A stretch of DNA of 35,960 bases from Verrucomicrobiota bacterium JB024 (GTDB lineage: Bacteria; Verrucomicrobiota; Verrucomicrobiia; Opitutales; Cerasicoccaceae), in the NCBI GenBank assembly GCA_030673825.1, contig JAUTCS010000066.1:1-35960 (forward strand). The letters run 5' to 3'. Of this stretch, positions 30,438 to 35,960 are shown one piece after another. Numbering within the stretch: position 1 is the stretch's first letter; each line of letters opens with the position of its first letter. A model generated the notes under the pieces. It worked only from the letters and a program-made list of their open reading frames with translations, was not told where the DNA came from and did not search any database. Both the position numbers and the translations under genes were made by a program.

Positions 30438-32576
30438 ATGTTCCGCCGTCGATGTATCGGGGCGCTTCTTCTGGTATGTCTTTGGCCGGTGGTGGCGCCT
30501 TTGCTTCATGCCCATGACGACGCTCTGGCCCGGTCGGAGCGGACTCGTGTGCAGTTGAAGTGGCTGCATCAGTTCCAGTTCGCGGGGTATTACGCGGCGC
30601 TGGAGAAGGGGTTTTACGCCCAACGCGGGCTTAACGTCGAACTGCTGGAGGGGCGTCCGGAGCTGGACCCGGCGCAGAGTGTGCTCTCCGGCGAGGCGCA
30701 GTACGGGGTCGGTACGCCGGAAATCCTGCTGGATTATGCCGAGGGCGAACCGCTGGTGGCCCTCGGGGTGATCTTCCAGCACTCCCCCTACGTGTTTCTG
30801 GCCACGGTGGAGTCGGGCATCACGGACATCAACATGCTGGCCGGCAAGCGTGTCATGATCGAGCCCCAGGCGGCGGAGCTGTACGCCTATCTGGTCCGGG
30901 AACGGGTGCCGTTGGGCAGCCTGATCGTCCTGCCGCACTCCTTCAGCGCGCATGACCTGATCGATGGCACCGTCGATGCCATGTCCGCCTACTCCACGGA
31001 CGAAGAGTTTACCCTCCAGCGCGACGGGGTGCCGTACTCGGCCTTTTCGCCACGCTCGGGCGGGGTCGATTTTTACGGTGACCTGTTTTTTACCACCCGC
31101 GCGGAGGTCGATGAGCACCCGGAGCGGGTACGCGCCTTTTACGAGGCCACGGTCGAGGGCTGGCAGTACGCCCTCGAACATCCGGACGAGATGGTTGACC
31201 TGATCCTGGAGAAATACCCGACGGAAAAGAGCCGGGATGCGCTGCTTTTCGAGGCTGCGAAAATGCGCCAGCTCATGCACCCCGAGATTATCCCGGTCGG
31301 CTACATGTACGCGGGGCGCTGGCAACACATCGCCGAGACCTATCAGGAGCTCGGGATGCTCGATGCGATTCCGAAGCTGGAGCCGTTCCTCTACGACTCG
31401 AATCCGCCCAAGGACTACCGTTGGGCGCTGTGGACGAGTGGGATCACACTGGCGGCCGCGCTCGTGGCTTTCGGGATACTGCTGCCCGTGTGGCGCCTGA
31501 ACGGACGCCTGCGCCGGGAGGTGGAGCAGCGCCGCCGCACCGAGGTCAAGCTTCACGAGGCCAAGGAGGCCGCTGAGCAGGCCAACCAGGCCAAGGCGCA
31601 GTTCCTGGCCAGCGTCACTCACGATTTGCGCACGCCGCTCAATGCCATCCTCGGGCTCTCGGAGGTCATGCTCCACGAGGAGCGCGGCGAGGAGGACCGC
31701 GACCATTTGGAGAATATTCACCGGGCCGGGGAGTCGCTGCTGCGGCTGGTGGACGAACTGCTCGATCTCAACCGCATCGAGTCGGGCCGCCTGGAGTTGA
31801 GAGACGAGCCCTTCCTGCTGGACGAGGTTTGGGACGAGGTGGCTAACCTGCTCTCCGTGCCCGCCCAGCGCAAGGGGTTGGAGCTGACCGCGTGCCTGGA
31901 GTCTGCTGCGTGTGCTCCCCTGAGGGGAGACGCCGAGCGTTTGCGGCAGATCCTTTTCAACCTCGGCGGCAACGCCGTGAAGTTCACCGAGCGGGGCTTC
32001 GTGCGCATGAGCGCGCGTGTGGACAGTGAGGGCTGGCTTTCCCTGCGGATCGAGGACAGCGGTCCGGGCATCCCCGAGGAGATTCGCGAGCAGCTTTTCG
32101 AGCCCTTCGTGCGCTCGCAGGAGATGAAGCTCAAGGAGGGCTCGGGGCTCGGGCTGAGCATCGTCCGTCGCGTGGCTGAGGCCATGGGCGGCACGGCGGA
32201 AGTCGGCGCCCGTGAGAATGGCAGCGGGGCGGTTTTCTGGGTGCGGCTGCCAATCATTGACAAGGAGCCCAACGCCGCGGCCTCGGAACTGGGTAACTGC
32301 CTGCAAGGCCGCCATATTGCGGTTCATTCCCGGAGTGACGAGCAGGCCGCCGCCGCCGTGCGCAACCTTGAGAGCCTGGGGGCACAGGCCAACCGTCTCA
32401 GTGAGGCTCACTTGAGCGGCTGCGATCTGGTCCTGGTCGATACGCCTACCGTATCGCAGGAGCTGATTCAGCGTTTGGAACAGGCCGGGATTCCGAGCCA
32501 GGTCATGTCTCCGCCGCGCGCGTTGACGACTCGCCGGGGACTGGCCCGCCTTGTGCAGGCGGGGCTTCCGCGTTAA
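30438..32576 (+). CDS. NMT1/THI5-type substrate-binding domain fused to a histidine kinase
   Basis: I choose ATG 30438, which opens a signal peptide (F-R-R-R-C-I-G-A-L-L-L-V-C-L) in a 712-residue protein. Residues about 35-310 form a periplasmic NMT1/THI5-like domain (Q-L-K-W-L-H-Q-F-Q-F-A-G-Y-Y-A-A, V-G-T-P-E-I-L-L). A transmembrane helix at about 330-352 and a coiled-coil linker follow. The kinase core has V-T-H-D-L-R-T-P-L-N (His395), N-box N-L-G-G-N-A-V-K-F-T, E-D-S-G-P-G-I-P and G-S-G-L-G-L-S-I. The last about 100 residues resemble a degenerate receiver. The THI5 family binds pyrimidine precursors of thiamine or other small ligands, so this is a ligand-sensing kinase. No response regulator is adjacent. 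Confidence 0.9.
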   Translation: MFRRRCIGALLLVCLWPVVAPLLHAHDDALARSERTRVQLKWLHQFQFAGYYAALEKGFYAQRGLNVELLEGRPELDPAQSVLSGEAQYGVGTPEILLDYAEGEPLVALGVIFQHSPYVFLATVESGITDINMLAGKRVMIEPQAAELYAYLVRERVPLGSLIVLPHSFSAHDLIDGTVDAMSAYSTDEEFTLQRDGVPYSAFSPRSGGVDFYGDLFFTTRAEVDEHPERVRAFYEATVEGWQYALEHPDEMVDLILEKYPTEKSRDALLFEAAKMRQLMHPEIIPVGYMYAGRWQHIAETYQELGMLDAIPKLEPFLYDSNPPKDYRWALWTSGITLAAALVAFGILLPVWRLNGRLRREVEQRRRTEVKLHEAKEAAEQANQAKAQFLASVTHDLRTPLNAILGLSEVMLHEERGEEDRDHLENIHRAGESLLRLVDELLDLNRIESGRLELRDEPFLLDEVWDEVANLLSVPAQRKGLELTACLESAACAPLRGDAERLRQILFNLGGNAVKFTERGFVRMSARVDSEGWLSLRIEDSGPGIPEEIREQLFEPFVRSQEMKLKEGSGLGLSIVRRVAEAMGGTAEVGARENGSGAVFWVRLPIIDKEPNAAASELGNCLQGRHIAVHSRSDEQAAAAVRNLESLGAQANRLSEAHLSGCDLVLVDTPTVSQELIQRLEQAGIPSQVMSPPRALTTRRGLARLVQAGLPR

Positions 32577-32585
32577 GGCGGTTCC

Positions 32586-33491
32586 TCAGGTACGGCTGAA
32601 GCGCAGGAAGGTGCCCATGGGCAGGACGTGTGTGAGGGCCTGGAGGAAAAGCTCCCCGGCGTGAAGGTCGGCATCGGGAAAATGCGCCCGGGCGATGTTC
32701 CGGCTGACGAGGGCGGAGAGCCCGGCGGCGTAGGTGCTGAGCACGAAAAAGGACGGGCGCGGGTGCAGGAGCTGGGCGGCGAGCCCGACGAGTTCGTCGA
32801 GCTTTTCCTGGAGGGTCCATTTCTCGCCGGTGGGGCCGCGGCCATAGGGTGGGGGGTCCATGATGAGGCCGTGGTAGCGGTTGCCGCGCTTGACCTCGCG
32901 CTTGACGAACTTGAGCGCGTCCTCATAGACCCAGCGGATGTCGCTGAGGCCGTTGAGCTGCATGTTCTGATTGGCCCAGTTGAGGCCGGGACGCGAGGCG
33001 TCCACGTGGGTGACGTCCGCCCCGGCGGCGCGGGCCACGACCGAGGCCGCCCCGGTGTAGGCGAACAGGTTGAGTACGCGCGGGGTCAGGTCCGGCTGCG
33101 CCTGCCGCCAGGCCCGGACGTTTTCAAAGATAAAATTCCAGTTACAGGCCTGCTCGGGGAAGAGCCCGACGTGGCCGAAGCTCGTGAGCGCCAGGCGCAG
33201 GGTGAGCTTGAGCCCCTCGTGGGCGTAGTGGATCTGCCAGCTCTCGGGCATGGAGGAGGCGGGGTCCCAGCCGCCGTTGACGTCGCTCTGGAAGCGGTAC
33301 TTGTCCTTTTGCGCGCGGTCGAAGCGGTTGGCGGCGAGCTGGCGCCACTCGCGCTCGTCGAGGGACTTTTGCCAGATTGCCTGCGGTTCGGGGCGGATGA
33401 GCACGTAGTCGCCGAAGCGTTCGAGCTTTTCGCCCGCGCCGGAGTCCAGCAGTTCGTACTCGTGCCAGGAGGTGGGTTGCAGCAGTTCCAT
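32586..33491 (-). CDS. SAM-dependent methyltransferase, RlmI-like
   Basis: The start at Met of M-E-L-L-Q-P-T-S-W-H-E-Y (33491) gives 301 residues; the longer frame up to 33662 runs into the ROK gene and has a basic, low-complexity leader, so I reject it. V-L-N-L-F-A-Y-T-G-A-A-S is the SAM-binding loop, D-A-S-R-P-G-L-N-W-A-N-Q-N the second motif and D-P-P-P-Y-G-R-G the catalytic DPPxY-type motif. The family methylates rRNA bases (COG1092-like). It is convergent with the kinase gene (9 bases apart) and shows no tie to glycan use. Confidence 0.85.
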   Translation of the reverse strand: MELLQPTSWHEYELLDSGAGEKLERFGDYVLIRPEPQAIWQKSLDEREWRQLAANRFDRAQKDKYRFQSDVNGGWDPASSMPESWQIHYAHEGLKLTLRLALTSFGHVGLFPEQACNWNFIFENVRAWRQAQPDLTPRVLNLFAYTGAASVVARAAGADVTHVDASRPGLNWANQNMQLNGLSDIRWVYEDALKFVKREVKRGNRYHGLIMDPPPYGRGPTGEKWTLQEKLDELVGLAAQLLHPRPSFFVLSTYAAGLSALVSRNIARAHFPDADLHAGELFLQALTHVLPMGTFLRFSRT

Positions 33492-33558
33492 GTCGGCCAA
33501 AGTTCCTATCCCAAACGCGTGAGCCGGGAAAAGGCGACCCTCAATCCACCGTGGCGAA

Positions 33559-34797
33559 TCATGGGCGTGGATTTTTCTTTTTCGCTGATGTTTTGGCGGA
33601 GCCGGCCCGCGTTGCCTTTTGCCGTTGGGGGCGCCAGTGGTGCAGGGCGACGGCGGCGGCACCGATGGCGCCGTCGTAATCGGCGAGGCCGGAGGCGGTC
33701 ACCTGCGGGAAGGGTTTCTGCCGCAGCGAAGCCTGCGCCAGCAGCGTGTCCTGTACCTGACGGATGAAGCCTTCGCCGAGCGAATTAAACGGGTGGCTGA
33801 TGATGATCCGCTCCGGGGCGGCCAGGTCGGTGATGCGCGCGGCGCACCAACCCATGGCGGCTGCGGCTCCGGCGAGGGCGGCGACGCTGAGCTTGTCCCC
33901 GTGGGAGTACCCGTGCACGAGCGTGCGGAAGGGCAGCTCGCCGTTCTCCAGGACGAGTTCGGAGTCGGGGAAGTTGGGCAACAGCTGCGTACACAGGCCG
34001 AGCAGGCCGGGGACGGAGGCGAGCTGGTTCACGGTGAGGGGGGCGGGGGCTGCCTTGAGCAGCGCGGGGGGCAGCAGGTCGTCCGGCAGGAGCCAGGTGC
34101 CGATCTGCCCGGCGTCCGGGTGGCGGTTGGTCAGCATGCGCCCGTCGATGACGAGTTCGGCCCCAACAGTCCCGCGCACCTCCAGCGATAGAAAGCTCCC
34201 GATCTCACGGCCCGCGCCAAACCACAGCTCGGCGGTGCCGATGGCGTGGTGGCTGAAGGCGATGGACGGCCTCACGCCCATTTCACGCTTGAAGAAAACG
34301 GCGGCCCGTTCGTCGTCCCAGTGTTGGATGTGCGGGGTCTTCCGGGCCCAGTCCCCGGGCGGGGCATGAGAGATGCCGATCCCGAGCAACTGGCCCCGAC
34401 CACGGGCCGCGCAGGTGCGGGCGACGTCGAGGGCGACCCGCAGGAAGTCCTCAAAGGGGGTGCCCAGGTCCAGCCAGACGGATTTTTCGGCCAGCACCTC
34501 GCCGTCGAAGCCCAGCGCGACCGCGCGGGCATAGTGGTAGGCGGCATCCAGCCCGATGATAAAGCCTGCCTCCGGGGCGAGCTGGAGTTGGGTGGCGGGC
34601 CGCCCGCGCGGAGTCAGCATGTGCCGCTCGCCCTCCAGCAGAAAGCCGCGGGCCAGGAGCTTTTCGATGTAGTCGCCGGTGGTCGAGGGAGACATCCCGG
34701 CCAGCCGCGCCAGCTCCACCCGTGAACGGCCGGGCTGGAGCCGTACCAGGCGCAGCAGTTCGGCTTCGATCTCGCTGGCTTGTTCGGGACTGATCAT
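33559..34797 (-). CDS. ROK-family transcriptional repressor
   Basis: A 412-residue protein with an N-terminal winged helix (L-L-R-L-V-R-L-Q-P-G-R-S-R-V-E-L-A-R-L-A-G-M-S-P-S-T-T-G-D-Y) followed by a ROK ATPase-like fold (F-I-I-G-L-D-A-A-Y-H, L-L-G-I-G-I-S-H). The zinc motif C-x-C-G-x-x-G-C and the A-G-E-I-G-H site are not seen (the corresponding text reads A-G-Q-I-G-T-W), so it should bind sugar or its phosphate without being a kinase. A lysine-rich tail (K-T-S-A-K-K-K-N) ends the protein. It is divergent from the PEP-CTERM gene at 35007, across an AT-rich region with inverted repeats. It probably controls that gene. Confidence 0.88.
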   Translation of the reverse strand: MISPEQASEIEAELLRLVRLQPGRSRVELARLAGMSPSTTGDYIEKLLARGFLLEGERHMLTPRGRPATQLQLAPEAGFIIGLDAAYHYARAVALGFDGEVLAEKSVWLDLGTPFEDFLRVALDVARTCAARGRGQLLGIGISHAPPGDWARKTPHIQHWDDERAAVFFKREMGVRPSIAFSHHAIGTAELWFGAGREIGSFLSLEVRGTVGAELVIDGRMLTNRHPDAGQIGTWLLPDDLLPPALLKAAPAPLTVNQLASVPGLLGLCTQLLPNFPDSELVLENGELPFRTLVHGYSHGDKLSVAALAGAAAAMGWCAARITDLAAPERIIISHPFNSLGEGFIRQVQDTLLAQASLRQKPFPQVTASGLADYDGAIGAAAVALHHWRPQRQKATRAGSAKTSAKKKNPRP

Positions 34798-34846
34798 GGC
34801 CCGATGATTTAATGCGGAATGAAAAAATCAATGCCAATACGGATCA

Positions 34847-34860
34847 GATATGCCCATATC
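34847..34860. promoter_or_regulatory. Inverted repeat, candidate ROK operator
   Basis: GATATG-CC-CATATC is a perfect 6+2+6 inverted repeat, 49 bases upstream of the ROK start codon in the divergent intergenic region. Confidence 0.45.
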
Positions 34861-34880
34861 GTCCAAACGTCCCGGATTTC

Positions 34881-34940
34881 AGACTTATGTTTATATAAAA
34901 ATAAAGTCTTGATTTGTGGGCGTGGATTATATTTTTATAT
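34881..34940. promoter_or_regulatory. AT-rich divergent control region (ROK / PEP-CTERM)
   Basis: AGACTT (34881-34886) and AAGTCT (34904-34909) flank the AT-rich core TTTATATAAA. A second near-palindrome ATTTTTATATAGAAAT lies at 34931-34946. In a GC-rich genome such AT blocks mark promoters, and their symmetry recalls the AT-flanked sites of NagC/Mlc-type ROK repressors. The stretch 34798-35006 holds no gene. Confidence 0.5.
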
Positions 34941-35006
34941 AGAAATTAAAGGCAATTCCTGCTTTTACCAACCCTGATTCTGAGCAACCCCAATCTGACA
35001 ACCGCT

Positions 35007-35750
35007 ATGAAATCCTGGATGAATACCGCCTGCCTCGCCAGCCTTTGCGCGCTGGGAACGGCTTTTTCCGCCGCCAGCGCTTCCGCCGTCAACATCGCCT
35101 ACTGGGACAGCTACACGAACTATACAACAGGCACGACGTACCCGACCGACTATCTGTTGAGCGACATGAGCGCATCCATCACGGGCGGGCAAGGCGTCAA
35201 CCGCAGTTTTGGCTCGCGCACGGGCACCTTTGGCGATGTGCCGGGGGCCACGAGCGCCATCGACGGGGCCATCCTGGTGCGCAGCGACACCTCCACGCTC
35301 CTGACCATCACGCTAACCAACAATACCGGCGAGACCTATTACCTCGAGAGCGTCAACTTCGACTTCGCACCCCGGCAGGTGGCGACGAAGTACGGCCCCA
35401 ACTCCGTGGCCGTGAGCTATACGGACGCCGATGGCGGCACGACGCAGATCGATTCCCAGACCGGGTTGGCCTATATCATCGACAGCAACCAGGACCTGTG
35501 GGCCGAAGGCCAGTACGACGGTTTCTCCTACAGCCTGTCCAGTTATTTGACCATCGCCGGGCTGACTATCGAAAACGGCGAGTCGGTCACCTTCACGCTC
35601 GATTTCGGGACGGCTCCCGCCGGCGATGTCTCCAGCATGGTGGACAACATCCTCATCACCGGGAGCACGACCATCCCCGAGCCCGCCACCAACGCCGTGC
35701 TGATCGGCGCGGGCGTCCTGCTGATCGCATTTCTTCGCCGCCGCCGGTAA
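35007..35750 (+). CDS. PEP-CTERM-anchored exported protein next to ROK repressor
   Basis: 247 residues with a signal peptide ending near A-S-A-S-A-V-N, a beta-rich body (L-T-I-T-L-T-N-N-T-G-E-T-Y-Y-L-E-S-V-N-F-D and V-T-F-T-L-D-F-G), and a PEP-CTERM tail: I-P-E-P-A-T, a hydrophobic helix, then L-R-R-R-R. The body shows the beta-strand pattern of other single-domain PEP-CTERM proteins but no named domain. It is divergent from the ROK repressor and followed by a strong terminator, so it forms a one-gene transcript. By analogy with loci 1-3 it may be a surface glycan binder. Confidence 0.85.
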   Translation: MKSWMNTACLASLCALGTAFSAASASAVNIAYWDSYTNYTTGTTYPTDYLLSDMSASITGGQGVNRSFGSRTGTFGDVPGATSAIDGAILVRSDTSTLLTITLTNNTGETYYLESVNFDFAPRQVATKYGPNSVAVSYTDADGGTTQIDSQTGLAYIIDSNQDLWAEGQYDGFSYSLSSYLTIAGLTIENGESVTFTLDFGTAPAGDVSSMVDNILITGSTTIPEPATNAVLIGAGVLLIAFLRRRR

Positions 35751-35781
35751 AGGAACGTTCCGGCAGCGGTGTTTTCAGGAG

Positions 35782-35817
35782 TCCGTCAGGCGCACCCCGC
35801 GCCTGGCGGATTTTTTT
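35782..35817 (+). terminator. Rho-independent terminator after the last PEP-CTERM gene
   Basis: TCCGTCAGGCGC and GCGCCTGGCGGA form a 12-bp stem with one G-T pair and a 5-base loop, followed by seven T residues. It is the strongest terminator in the window. On the other strand it may also serve the minus-strand gene that ends at 35852. Confidence 0.92.
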
Positions 35818-35851
35818 GGGATGGCTGAAGGCTCGGTCTCTTTCGGCGTCT

Positions 35852-35960
35852 TTACCAGCGCAGGCGGCAGTTGAAGCGTTGGCGCTGGGCGGGGGTCAGT
35901 TCCGGCAGGTCGGCCACCTGATAGACGGAGAAGTAGGTGGCGACGAAGACCCGGGCCAAC
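35852..35960 (-). CDS. C-terminal end of an unidentified minus-strand gene
   Basis: Read on the minus strand, an open frame enters from the window edge and codes for 35 residues ending R-Q-R-F-N-C-R-L-R-W before TAA at 35854-35852. The text A-T-Y-F-S-V-Y-Q-V-A-D-L-P-E-L-T is helix-like and protein-like in codon use. The convergent terminator just beyond supports a gene end here. No family can be named from so little. Confidence 0.55.
   Translation of the reverse strand, partial: LARVFVATYFSVYQVADLPELTPAQRQRFNCRLRW

Noticed and set aside
30429-32411. 660-codon minus-strand frame across the histidine kinase
   Set aside because: Antisense shadow of a gene with complete kinase motifs.
32628-33767. 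379-codon plus-strand frame opposite the methyltransferase
   Set aside because: No motif; the minus strand carries the SAM-binding and DPPxY motifs.

Overview
The window looks like a chromosomal stretch of a Verrucomicrobiota bacterium, most likely of the Opitutae/Puniceicoccales type (inference). The reasons are high GC, four proteins with PEP-CTERM-like sorting tails, three prepilin-like proteins with a C-terminal F-x-D-G-H-V motif, repeated LacI-family regulators beside glycan-degrading enzymes, and a DUF5069-type protein. No rRNA, tRNA, CRISPR array or intact insertion sequence was seen.

Layout. (A) 1-2848: tail of a phage-like cassette with a truncated beta-helix protein, a lipoprotein, a one-helix holin/XhlA-like protein and a 58-residue protein coupled by ATGA. 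(B) 2849-3534: lower-GC debris holding a frameshifted response-regulator fragment. (C) 3535-12132, glycan locus 1: divergent LacI, PEP-CTERM DNRLRE-type protein, GH71-like lipoprotein, GH36/raffinose-synthase-type enzyme, prepilin-like protein and sulfatase. (D) 12251-15049: NemR/AcuR-like TetR regulator and a four-gene operon (AhpD-like, NTF2-like, DUF5069-like, membrane protein); the same 14-bp palindrome precedes both the regulator and the operon. (E) 15168-22526, locus 2: LacI, PEP-CTERM protein, GH110-like beta-helix enzyme, a second beta-helix enzyme, prepilin-like protein and GH4 enzyme. (F) 22569-30300, locus 3: divergent LacI, PEP-CTERM-like protein, prepilin-like protein, heparinase II/III-like lyase, Gfo/Idh/MocA dehydrogenase, an unanchored paralogue of the PEP-CTERM protein, and a mutarotase-like protein. 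(G) 30306-33491: NMT1/THI5 substrate-binding domain fused to a histidine kinase, then a convergent RNA methyltransferase-like gene. (H) 33559-35817: ROK repressor and a divergent PEP-CTERM protein, perhaps the start of a fourth locus; the last 109 bases hold the C-terminus of a minus-strand gene.

How it fits together. Loci 1-3 repeat one plan: a dedicated repressor, a lead gene for a surface-anchored beta-sandwich protein, a hairpin, exported and cytoplasmic carbohydrate enzymes, and one prepilin-like protein. No SusC/SusD pair or sugar transporter is present. In two loci the fold of the anchored lead protein recurs in a soluble partner or in an enzyme of the same locus. I infer a PUL-like system in which PEP-CTERM proteins and prepilin-like proteins take the place of Sus-type surface glycan-binding proteins. 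Alpha-linked, galactose-rich and partly sulfated substrates are suggested by the GH36, GH110-like, GH4 and sulfatase genes, but substrate cannot be proved from sequence.
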